From Vibrio sinaloensis (GTDB lineage Bacteria; Pseudomonadota; Gammaproteobacteria; Enterobacterales; Vibrionaceae), in contig NZ_CP096199.1 in the NCBI RefSeq assembly GCF_023195835.1, positions 1,488,001 through 1,552,000 on the forward strand: 64,000 nucleotides of DNA. The letters run 5' to 3'. Both the position numbers and the translations under genes were made by a program. The number at the start of each line of letters is the position of its first letter. The first letter of the stretch is position 1. Of this stretch, positions 37,673-44,959 are shown one piece after another. The notes under the pieces were generated by a model. That model was not told the origin of the DNA and made no database searches. It saw nothing but the letters and a program-made list of their open reading frames with translations.

Positions 37673-39397
37673 ATGAGTTTAGAGATAAAAGAGCAACTAA
37701 ACGAAGCGCTTATCGAACTTAAGCAAAGCCAGGCACGCGAAGCGAGACTTCTCGCTGAAAACCGAGCGATATTAGAGGCAATCTCCAGCATTACCAGCGC
37801 GACAAATAAACAACAAATCTTCACAGAACTGCAGAAGGTCCTGAGCTTACACATCGACTTTTCCGAATTCATCGTACTCAGCAAAAGCAGAGAGCAGCAG
37901 CAATACACAACGGTGTTGAGCTCAGATGCCAGTTTTAAGAAAACCAATTGGGGTAACGGAGATAAGTTCTCTCGCGCACTCGACGGGGAGTGTATTACCC
38001 TGTTTGCACCTGCATCGGTCGAAGAGTTCTCAACACTTAACTCACAACACGCCAAGCAGCTTAATAGTGCGTTAATCACTGGGGTCAAGACCGCTGCATC
38101 CGACTCGCTACTACTGCTGACCGGGAATAGAGCAGGGCAGTTTAGCCTTGAATCAAGCGATACACTGTCACGTTTTCGTCCACTACTAGAGCGTGCTCTT
38201 ATCGATATTGAGCATAAAGAGCAGTTACAGCGCCTGGTTGAGATTCGCACCAAACAACTGAAAAAAGCGCAGCAGAGGGCTGAAAATGCCAACGAAGCCA
38301 AGTCGCGTTTTCTTGCCATGATGAGCCATGAGTTGCGTACGCCGCTTAACGCCGTACTGGGCTATATCGACGTATTGTTGGGGTATCCATATCAAAAAGA
38401 TCAGGTCGAAATCCTCGAGAAAATGGAATGCTCTGCAGAGCTTTTGTTGGTACTGATTGACGACATATTAGACCTGTCCAGAATCGAAAGCGGCGAGTTT
38501 CCCATAAAATATCAATGGGTTAACCTCAATAGTGAGTTATCACAAGTACTCGAACATTTCCGAGAGCTCGCAATCAATAAAGGGTTGCAACTTGATCTAA
38601 CTATTCAGCTCGACAACGACCATTGCTATTGGGTTGATCGAGCGCGCGTGATGCAAATAGTGTTTAATTTGCTCGGTAATGCCATCAAATTTACCGAACA
38701 TGGCCAAGTAGCGCTTAATGCAAAGCTGATTGAAAACAGATTGCAAATCACCGTCGTTGACACGGGTATTGGCATAGAAGCCTCGCGCCTCAAGACTATT
38801 TTTAATCAGTTTAAACAAGCCGACGATTCTATTACACGAAAATACGGCGGCAGTGGCTTAGGGCTTGCCATCACTAAACGATTGGTTTCATTGATGGATG
38901 GGACGATAACTGTTAACAGCGTATTGGGGGCCGGCACAACATTCACCGTAGAGTTGCCAGTGTCGATACAACAAACCGCAACTGAGGCTGTTACTGAGAA
39001 AAAGATGAGCACGCCTAAGCGATTGGCCATTCTGGTGGTTGAAGATACCGAAACGAATCAAATGGTGATTAAACTTGTACTGGAGCGTTTGGGGCATCAG
39101 GTGAAAACATTGAATAACGGTAAGGAGTCAGTCGACTTTTTAAAGCAGAATATCGCAGCGGTCGATGTAGTTTTTATGGATATCTCTATGCCAGTGATGG
39201 ATGGCATTACCGCCACACAAAAAATTCGCCAGTTTTGTCAGCAAACACCCATCATTGCTTTAACAGCTCATGCATTGGCACAAGATAAACAAGCCTGTAT
39301 GGAAGCTGGAATGAACGCATTTGTTTCTAAACCCATTCGCAGTATAGAGATCCAAAAATCTTTGACAGAGGTTTTAAGCAATAATCATATTCAGTAA
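37673..39397 (+). CDS. vpsS: Hybrid sensor histidine kinase VpsS
   Basis: The 574-residue cytoplasmic protein has an N-terminal GAF-like region (about 20-180), a coiled coil, a HisKA domain with His219 (MMSHELRTPLN), an ATPase domain (NLLGNAIKFT, DTGIGI, GGSGLGLAI) and a C-terminal receiver with Asp503 (FMDISMPVMDG). There is no membrane segment, so its signal probably comes through the FIST protein encoded just upstream. V. cholerae VpsS feeds phosphate into the LuxU-LuxO quorum-sensing relay and affects biofilm genes. The stop codon follows directly on the left arm of a 16-bp inverted repeat. Confidence 0.92.
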   Translation: MSLEIKEQLNEALIELKQSQAREARLLAENRAILEAISSITSATNKQQIFTELQKVLSLHIDFSEFIVLSKSREQQQYTTVLSSDASFKKTNWGNGDKFSRALDGECITLFAPASVEEFSTLNSQHAKQLNSALITGVKTAASDSLLLLTGNRAGQFSLESSDTLSRFRPLLERALIDIEHKEQLQRLVEIRTKQLKKAQQRAENANEAKSRFLAMMSHELRTPLNAVLGYIDVLLGYPYQKDQVEILEKMECSAELLLVLIDDILDLSRIESGEFPIKYQWVNLNSELSQVLEHFRELAINKGLQLDLTIQLDNDHCYWVDRARVMQIVFNLLGNAIKFTEHGQVALNAKLIENRLQITVVDTGIGIEASRLKTIFNQFKQADDSITRKYGGSGLGLAITKRLVSLMDGTITVNSVLGAGTTFTVELPVSIQQTATEAVTEKKMSTPKRLAILVVEDTETNQMVIKLVLERLGHQVKTLNNGKESVDFLKQNIAAVDVVFMDISMPVMDGITATQKIRQFCQQTPIIALTAHALAQDKQACMEAGMNAFVSKPIRSIEIQKSLTEVLSNNHIQ

Positions 39398-39423
39398 TCT
39401 CTGATTAACTGAATATGATTATT
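39380..39423 (+). repeat. 16-bp perfect inverted repeat at the end of vpsS
   Basis: AATAATCATATTCAGT and its exact complement ACTGAATATGATTATT flank 12 bases, which can extend the stem further with one bulge. The left arm includes the last vpsS codons. There is no pure T-run, only ATTAGGTATTTT, so it may end transcription or stabilise the mRNA. Confidence 0.75.
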
Positions 39424-39783
39424 AGGTATTTTATGGTAAATCCACTTATGTTTAATCGTACGCGAAAAATCACTGGGGTAGCACAACAAACAGGACTAAA
39501 ATTAAAGCTGGCGACACCTTATTTAACATAATATACATAATGCGCACCAACTGTGTAGGTGCAATTTAGTAATGTCCGGTTTGATTAGTCCATTCATTTA
39601 CGTAAGTATCGCAACTAATCAACCCATTGATACAGTGGCCGCCAATGCAATCTCAATGGGTGTTTTGGTTTGTGGTTTGCCTTGGCGAGTCTACGCCGAC
39701 TGACTCCCGCAGAATCCTATCGAATCGTAATGAACGTGAAGCTCTAAGCCCTTTGTGTCTGTCTCTGCCACAACCTGGCTTAT
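39424..39783. other. Gene-free interval containing dif
   Basis: No supported coding sequence lies between vpsS and the HDOD gene. The interval holds the dif site at 39521 and, beside it, GCACC/GGTGC arms (39544-39562 region). No prophage, toxin gene or Xer-integrated element is present. Confidence 0.7.
39521..39548 (-). other. dif: dif, XerCD chromosome dimer resolution site
   Basis: Read on the minus strand, the 28-bp site ends in the XerD arm TTATGTTAAAT, with central TGTATA and a XerC arm starting GGTGCGCAT. From memory it differs from E. coli dif by one base in the XerC arm and from V. cholerae dif1 by two. XerC and XerD act here, under FtsK control, to resolve chromosome dimers. Its position between vpsS and matP agrees with the terminus location. 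Confidence 0.93.
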
Positions 39784-41010
39784 CTATTTGCTTAGATCGA
39801 TGCGACCCGGATGTTTGTCGCGGATTTGTTGTAATGCTTCTGGCGGCATTTGCACATTAGCAAACCAAAACGGTTTATGTTTTTCGACAAACACACCGCT
39901 GCGATCCAAAGTGTCAAATATCGCGTAAGCTTGCGCCTGTGCAAGCGCTGCACCTTGTGGGCTTCGTTCGAGAACTGGGACTTGGTCGAGATCTTCTAGC
40001 AATGCATTTTTCATCGGTATGGTAAATTGCGTCCATTCAACTTCTGCGACCACTTTTCGCGTCAATTGTACCTCTAACTCATGAATAACGTTGGGCAAAA
40101 TACTCAAATCAGGCGTAATTTCAGCACATGCATAGTATTCCTCTCGCCTATTCTGCTCCCTATATTGTTGCATCTTTTCCACTTGCGCATCTTCAAACAA
40201 TTGGCTGAAATGATTGACGATAGCGAAATGGCTCATGGTTCTTAACACGCCAAGCAAAATGCCTTGCTGAGGGTTTTTAACGCCCGCTTGTTCTAATCGA
40301 AGCCGAGTTACATTGGCCGTGAGTATCAGATGTTGCCAAAGTTTGGGCGCTATGCTCTTGGTCACCGGATCGTGCCAACGCAGGATCGGCTTCACCATTA
40401 AAATCGGAAACAGTAACGAGCAATTATCAACACCTAGAGTTCCAATAGCTACCATAGGATCTTGCAAGTTTCGCGCTGACTTACCTATCCTGCTGCAAAA
40501 TTTTGGATTGTTAACAAGTGCCAACACATTGTTTTTTAATTGATTATCGTTAGTCGTTAAAACGGATAGCTTGCTAAAATTGAGCGATGGTGAATAAGCC
40601 ACACTGACGAAATATGAAAAGTCCGGAAAGCGTCCAAACAGTTGCATCGTCGTCATGTCAGACAATTTGCCTAACATGGATTGCTGCGCATGCTTAGCGA
40701 TATCTTGAACTACATTCATGTGGATCTTCTGCCGTTCCTCTGCGGCCTTGCGTCTCTCCTGAACTTTGGCGGTCTCACACTCAAGCAATAATCGCTGATT
40801 TTCTGTAATACGCTCCTCTTCCTTTAAGATCACACTGTCGCAGAACTCGCTTTGTCGACTAAAGGCGTTGTCGACATCAGATTGATCGAGGATGTATTTG
40901 AGGCTGACTAGCCACTTAGCGTGACGTGCGCGCGTTTTTTGCGTTATTTTGTCTGCAAGTTCGGTCGCTTCACGGTTATAAAGCTTATTAGTGATGAGCG
41001 CAGTTGACAT
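39784..41010 (-). CDS. HDOD-domain protein
   Basis: The 408-residue protein has an N-terminal charged, helical region (about 1-125) and an HDOD domain (about 130-330). The domain shows the LSVLTTNDNQLKNNVLALVNNPKF pattern (positions 40501-40575) and IGTLGVDNCSLLFPILM. HDOD proteins lack catalytic HD metal residues and usually act in signalling. There is no GGDEF, EAL or receiver domain. It is the first gene right of dif; its role is unknown. Confidence 0.85.
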   Translation of the reverse strand: MSTALITNKLYNREATELADKITQKTRARHAKWLVSLKYILDQSDVDNAFSRQSEFCDSVILKEEERITENQRLLLECETAKVQERRKAAEERQKIHMNVVQDIAKHAQQSMLGKLSDMTTMQLFGRFPDFSYFVSVAYSPSLNFSKLSVLTTNDNQLKNNVLALVNNPKFCSRIGKSARNLQDPMVAIGTLGVDNCSLLFPILMVKPILRWHDPVTKSIAPKLWQHLILTANVTRLRLEQAGVKNPQQGILLGVLRTMSHFAIVNHFSQLFEDAQVEKMQQYREQNRREEYYACAEITPDLSILPNVIHELEVQLTRKVVAEVEWTQFTIPMKNALLEDLDQVPVLERSPQGAALAQAQAYAIFDTLDRSGVFVEKHKPFWFANVQMPPEALQQIRDKHPGRIDLSK

Positions 41011-41215
41011 AATCCCACACAGTTAGAGTAAACAATCGAGTAAATACAATAGGTTACATTGCGAAGCTTCATTGCTCGTTGCGATATAAAGATAGACAAT
41101 GAGGCTTATTAATCTATTTATGACTATAGCAATCGCGGCTAGATATGCCACTCGAGCTAGCGATCAGAAATAGAAAAGCTGAATGATGATACGGCCGCGC
41201 GATTTGTGTCGGTGA

Positions 41216-41242
41216 TAAAAAAGCCCGAGTGGATACTCGGGC
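41216..41242 (-). terminator. Terminator after the small membrane-protein gene
   Basis: GCCCGAGT / ACTCGGGC with a 4-base loop is followed on the minus strand by TTTTTT. Confidence 0.93.
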
Positions 41243-41249
41243 CTTATCA

Positions 41250-41564
41250 TTATGAAGATTTCTTGTGCTTGCCTTTGGCTTTAAAGCCTTGATGAGGGAA
41301 AACATTGCGTATGCGTTGTTGCACTTTTTTGGGAACCTGTTTTGAGAATACCAGCTTAGTCCCTGCTCTCTGTTGATAGACTTTTAGCTCGCCACTGAAA
41401 GGCGTGCGCTCCGCTATTTCCAGGACATTGTGCTTAAAACTTGGTGGAAAGTGCCCTTTTTCTTGTGTCAGTTTGCCCTGGCTAAAAACCGCTTTCAAAA
41501 CTGGTCTGTCGACAGCAACTAACCAAAAAATCAATGCTGCCGCGATTAAAACAACATACAACAT
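41250..41564 (-). CDS. Small membrane-anchored basic protein of unknown function
   Basis: The 104-residue protein starts at the ATG at 41564, which has GGAGAGG 5-6 bases upstream; a GTG at 41579 is possible but lies in the ribosome binding site. One N-terminal helix (MLYVVLIAAALIFWLVAV) is followed by a strongly basic domain ending KGKHKKSS. It lies 14 bases downstream of matP, probably on the same transcript. No family was recognised. Confidence 0.75.
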   Translation of the reverse strand: MLYVVLIAAALIFWLVAVDRPVLKAVFSQGKLTQEKGHFPPSFKHNVLEIAERTPFSGELKVYQQRAGTKLVFSKQVPKKVQQRIRNVFPHQGFKAKGKHKKSS

Positions 41565-41578
41565 AAACACCTCTCCCA

Positions 41579-42025
41579 CTAATCAAGCAGTTTGCTTAAG
41601 TCTTCTTTTAGGCTACTCACCGCTTTGCTGGCTTTTTCACTGCGCGACGCTTCGGATAGCAGGTATTCAATCGCATCGGATAAAGTACAACCTAGCTCGT
41701 TAGCACGATAAGAGAGCTTCTCCCAAACGCGATAATCGAGGTCAATAGACTTTTTCTTGGTATGGATTTGCTCAGCATTGAAGTGACGTTTGCGTTTGGC
41801 GCGAATGGCCTGTTTGAGCTTGTTGTCTAATTCTGGCGACATGTGCTGCTCTATCCACTCTAGCACCTTGGTGGGTTGGTGCTCTAGTTGACGCAGTTCA
41901 TTGACAGCAGCTTCTGCCTCACTTGTATCAATGTGGCATGTGATCGACTCACCTGCTTTCCACTTATTGACTAGGTAGTTCCATTTCCAACCACATTCCA
42001 AGTTTTCGAGCTGCTGATATTTCAT
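41579..42025 (-). CDS. matP: Macrodomain Ter protein MatP
   Basis: MatP binds matS sites and organises the replication terminus, also linking it to the divisome through ZapB. The 148-residue product closely matches E. coli MatP: MKYQQLENLE at the start, RAKRKRHFNAE and KKSIDLDYRVWEKL (four-helix and ribbon-helix-helix regions), then a C-terminal coiled coil SSLKEDLSKLL. A near-matS sequence lies 28-40 bases upstream of its start. Four exact matS sites occur in this window. Confidence 0.97.
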   Translation of the reverse strand: MKYQQLENLECGWKWNYLVNKWKAGESITCHIDTSEAEAAVNELRQLEHQPTKVLEWIEQHMSPELDNKLKQAIRAKRKRHFNAEQIHTKKKSIDLDYRVWEKLSYRANELGCTLSDAIEYLLSEASRSEKASKAVSSLKEDLSKLLD

Positions 42026-42052
42026 TATGAGGCCATTCCGTTAACGCTTGAG

Positions 42053-42065
42053 GTGACAGCGTAAC
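42053..42065. promoter_or_regulatory. Near-matS sequence upstream of matP
   Basis: GTGACAGCGTAAC differs from GTGACRNYGTCAC at one position. Its place just upstream of matP suggests possible autoregulation, which is not shown by the sequence alone. Confidence 0.35.
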
Positions 42066-42196
42066 CCTATCTGAGTCAAGTTACAATCCCCATTGTAATC
42101 GAAAAGCGATCCAGATCATTAGATAAATTATCTGTATATACTAGATGGCTTTTTCTATATAATTCACCTCCATTTTGCGGACTTACAACGATATCA

Positions 42197-43843
42197 ATGA
42201 ACCAAGAAAGCTGGCACGCCGTTACCCCTCAGTACTCTCACTACGATGCCCAAATTCAGCGCTTTGACACTCTCGAGCCGGTCGATTTTTTCGACATTCA
42301 ACCGCGATTCAAACATGCACTATCGACATTTTGCGCCCTTGAAGGTTTAAGCCGTTTACTCATTGTCAATTCGATTGATAATTCATTCTATCGTCAGCTA
42401 ATCGTCGATGGCTTAAGTCGTTTCAGTGGCGATAAGCCAGTCTATACAACTGAGTCACTTAATATCGCGACCTTGGTTGGCTCTTATACATGCAACGAAA
42501 GAGGTGACATTGTCACTTCCAGCTCGGGATTACTTGATAAAGCAGACGGCGGCTTCTTAGTTATTCCCGTGACGCTACTGCTTGCGAATCCTGCGAGTTG
42601 GCAAGTTCTAAAGTCCGTGTTGCTCGGTCAAGAAGTCAATCCAATTAACGCTAACCCTCAAAGAATTGCAACCAATCCTCCTACCAAGCGTTACACGATA
42701 AAAATCGTCATTGCTGGCGATCGTCATCAACTGGCGGATTTTGAGTACATTGAACCTGAAGCTCATTCGGGCCTTGCTCTATTCTGTGAAATAGAGAATG
42801 AAGTCGCGTTGTCTGCGAACAATATTGAGTCTTACTTGGGCTTTGTAGCTTGGATAGTGAAAACACATCGTCTCCCTACCCTCTCTTTTGGTGCGCTGCA
42901 CCGACTCATGATTGCCGGCGCGCGTTATACTGAAGACCAGCACTATATGCCCATTGAACTGCTTTGGTACCTGGCTCTATTTCAAGAGGCAAAGCTCAGT
43001 TCAAATGGCAAAGTGTTATCAGAACAAGATATTGAGATCGCGCTAGAGAATCGTTACTTCCGTGAATCCTATCTGCCCGAACGTGCATTGGCTGATATTA
43101 CCGATGGTCAAGTTATTATCGAAACCACCGGTGAATGCGTTGGTCAAGTCAACGGTTTGACCGTCATCGATGTACCAGGCCACCCAATGTCTTACGGTGA
43201 GCCCGCACGTATTTCCTGTGTGATTCATTTTGGTGATGGGGATATATCTGACGTTGAACGTAAAGCTGAACTTGGCGGCAATTTACATGCGAAAGGCATG
43301 ATGATCATGCAAGCCTTTGTCAGTAGCGCCTTACAGCTCGACGAACCCTTGCCCTATTCAGCATCGGTGGTATTTGAACAATCATACAGTGAAGTCGATG
43401 GCGACAGTGCTACCCTAGCTGAGCTATGTTCTTTCGTTAGTGCCTTGTCAGAATATCCAATTAACCAGCAAATCGCTGTCACGGGTGCTGTTGACCAGTT
43501 TGGTCGCGTACAAGCGGTTGGAGGTCTCAATGAAAAAATTGAAGGCTTCTATCATGTGTGTAAACATCAGGGACTGACCGGAAATCAGGGTGTCATTCTG
43601 CCAAAAACTAATTTAAAGCACTTGGCACTGAACAAAGACGTCGTAGAGAGCATCAAAAATAATCAGTTTCATATCTGGTCTGTATCGACTGTCGATGAAG
43701 CCGTCCCTATATTGATGGGTAAACCCTTTAGAGGCGATGATGAAGAAAGCGTGATTAGCAAGATTGCGCAACGTATTGAAAACTTTGAAAGACACGAACA
43801 CCCACAAGGAATTGTGGAACGTATCAAAAACTGGTTCGCGTAG
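42197..43843 (+). CDS. ycbZ: Lon-like protease YcbZ (LonH type)
   Basis: The 548-residue protein matches E. coli YcbZ, which lies in the same place beside fabA and matP. The C-terminal S16 protease domain has the Ser404-Lys447 dyad (VDGDSATLAE and GGLNEKIEGF), 43 residues apart as in Lon, plus ELGGNLHAKGMMIMQAF. The N-terminal AAA-like region keeps KADGGFLVIP but has no Walker A motif, so ATP-driven unfolding is doubtful. It is divergent from matP. An exact matS and a KOPS-like octamer lie inside it. Confidence 0.92.
   Translation: MNQESWHAVTPQYSHYDAQIQRFDTLEPVDFFDIQPRFKHALSTFCALEGLSRLLIVNSIDNSFYRQLIVDGLSRFSGDKPVYTTESLNIATLVGSYTCNERGDIVTSSSGLLDKADGGFLVIPVTLLLANPASWQVLKSVLLGQEVNPINANPQRIATNPPTKRYTIKIVIAGDRHQLADFEYIEPEAHSGLALFCEIENEVALSANNIESYLGFVAWIVKTHRLPTLSFGALHRLMIAGARYTEDQHYMPIELLWYLALFQEAKLSSNGKVLSEQDIEIALENRYFRESYLPERALADITDGQVIIETTGECVGQVNGLTVIDVPGHPMSYGEPARISCVIHFGDGDISDVERKAELGGNLHAKGMMIMQAFVSSALQLDEPLPYSASVVFEQSYSEVDGDSATLAELCSFVSALSEYPINQQIAVTGAVDQFGRVQAVGGLNEKIEGFYHVCKHQGLTGNQGVILPKTNLKHLALNKDVVESIKNNQFHIWSVSTVDEAVPILMGKPFRGDDEESVISKIAQRIENFERHEHPQGIVERIKNWFA
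42504..42516. promoter_or_regulatory. matS site inside ycbZ
   Basis: GTGACATTGTCAC matches GTGACRNYGTCAC exactly, about 480 bases from the matP start. Confidence 0.8.
42874..42881 (-). promoter_or_regulatory. KOPS-like FtsK-orienting octamer
   Basis: GGGTAGGG on the minus strand matches GGGNAGGG and points leftward to dif, the expected direction. It is a single octamer, so chance occurrence is possible. Confidence 0.4.
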
Positions 43844-43864
43844 AACAAAATCCGTTCAAAATAG

Positions 43865-43881
43865 GACTGATCGGAGTTGTT
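43865..43881 (+). promoter_or_regulatory. FadR operator of fabA
   Basis: GACTGATCGGAGTTGTT differs at two positions from the E. coli fabA FadR site as I recall it (AACTGATCGGACTTGTT). FadR activates fabA in E. coli. Confidence 0.75.
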
Positions 43882-43882
43882 T

Positions 43883-43900
43883 AGCGTACACCTGTTCACT
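43883..43900 (+). promoter_or_regulatory. FabR operator of fabA
   Basis: AGCGTACACCTGTTCACT closely resembles the FabR box of E. coli fabA and fabB (AGCGTACACGTGTTCGCT from memory). It directly follows the FadR site, the same order as in E. coli. Confidence 0.75.
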
Positions 43901-43934
43901 AACATGCTGCTATCAAAATTTGGAGTAATTGATA

Positions 43935-44453
43935 ATGCAAAACAAACGTGATTCTTATAACCGCGAAGATCTTCTAGCCTCAAGCCAAGGCGAACTGTTT
44001 GGTCCTGGATACCCTCAGTTACCTGCGCCAAATATGCTAATGATGGATCGCATCTCTAAGATGTCAGAAACAGAAGGTGATTTCGGTAAAGGTCTTATCC
44101 TCGCAGAGCTCGATATTACTCCTGACTTATGGTTCTTTGACTGCCACTTCCCTGGTGACCCAGTAATGCCTGGCTGTCTTGGTCTTGATGCAATGTGGCA
44201 ATTGGTTGGTTTCTTCCTTGGTTGGGTTGGCGGCAAAGGCAAAGGCCGCGCACTGGGTGTTGGCGAAGTGAAGTTCACTGGACAAATCCTGCCAACAGCG
44301 AAAAAAGTCACTTACGAAATCCACATGAAGCGCGTCGTTAACCGCAAACTGGTTATGGGGCTTGCTGATGGCCGTGTACTTGTAGACGGAAAAGAGATTT
44401 ACGTCGCAAAAGACCTTAAAGTTGGCCTTTTCCAGGACACATCAGCGTTTTAA
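43935..44453 (+). CDS. fabA: 3-hydroxydecanoyl-ACP dehydratase/isomerase FabA
   Basis: FabA introduces the double bond for unsaturated fatty acids. The 172-residue product is as long as the E. coli enzyme and nearly collinear with it. His71 (in [11 protein letters not shown]) and Asp85 (in GLDAMWQ) are the catalytic pair. I chose the ATG at 43935, with GGAG ten bases upstream; a TTG two codons earlier is possible. FadR and FabR sites lie 35-70 bases upstream. Confidence 0.97.
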   Translation: MQNKRDSYNREDLLASSQGELFGPGYPQLPAPNMLMMDRISKMSETEGDFGKGLILAELDITPDLWFFDCHFPGDPVMPGCLGLDAMWQLVGFFLGWVGGKGKGRALGVGEVKFTGQILPTAKKVTYEIHMKRVVNRKLVMGLADGRVLVDGKEIYVAKDLKVGLFQDTSAF

Positions 44454-44469
44454 TTTAATATCTGTATCA

Positions 44470-44495
44470 AGCGACTCACTCGAGTCGCTTTTTTG
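44470..44495 (+). terminator. Terminator of fabA
   Basis: AGCGACTC / GAGTCGCT with a 4-base loop is followed by TTTTT. Confidence 0.92.
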
Positions 44496-44531
44496 TGTTC
44501 AGCCAATTTAGTTATAGTGCATTACGGTGCT

Positions 44532-44554
44532 ATTTAAAAGCCCCTTTCGGGGCT
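44532..44554 (-). terminator. Terminator of rmf
   Basis: AGCCCC / GGGGCT with a 4-base loop is followed on the minus strand by TTTAAATA, a short U-run. Confidence 0.7.
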
Positions 44555-44583
44555 AAGTTCCTATATCGTATGTGGATTGAGTG

Positions 44584-44757
44584 TTATTTATAGAGACCAG
44601 AGTGTTTGTCTTCCCTGGCATCGCGCCAACCACCAAGCCAGTAGGAGCGAGCATCCATCTGTTGGTACGGACATGCTTCCATTGAGCGGCCATTTAGGCC
44701 CGCTTTGTAACCTTGAGATTGAGCTCTTTCCAAGCGGTCACGCTTTTGTCTCTTCAT
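44584..44757 (-). CDS. rmf: Ribosome modulation factor RMF
   Basis: RMF pairs 70S ribosomes into inactive 100S dimers in stationary phase. The 57-residue product starts MKRQKRDRLERA and has GYKAGLNGRS, CPYQ and YWLGGWRDA, all typical of RMF. An upstream ATG at 44775 would add six residues not found in the E. coli protein. It faces fabA, as in E. coli. Confidence 0.95.
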   Translation of the reverse strand: MKRQKRDRLERAQSQGYKAGLNGRSMEACPYQQMDARSYWLGGWRDAREDKHSGLYK

Positions 44758-44907
44758 AGTGTCGTCCTCATACATAAAATGTTGCTTAACGTACTACTTA
44801 TCCTCTTTGACTAGTTTAACGTGCTACGCATCGTCTACTAAAGAGGTGTGAAGCTTTAATGACTTCAACGTTAAGATTCGATCAAAAGAGTGCCGAATTC
44901 AAGCGAT

Positions 44908-44943
44908 AAAAAAGCACAGATCCAAAACTGTGAACCTGTGCTC
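44908..44943 (-). terminator. Terminator of the DUF3466 gene
   Basis: AGCACAG / CTGTGCT arms 16 bases apart are followed on the minus strand by TTTTTTATC. Confidence 0.75.
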
Positions 44944-44959
44944 TTGTTTACAATTTAGG

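Noticed and set aside
37663..38319. 218-codon open frame antisense to vpsS
   Set aside because: It lies fully opposite the kinase gene and is rich in Ser, Cys and Leu with no recognisable family, as expected for a mirror frame of a helical protein.
39398..39783. Search for CTX-like phage, RTX genes or a second dif-like arm around dif
   Set aside because: No such genes and no second XerD-type arm were seen.
39627..39860. 77-codon open frame right of dif
   Set aside because: It overlaps the end of the HDOD gene on the other strand, has no ribosome binding site and an unnatural composition.
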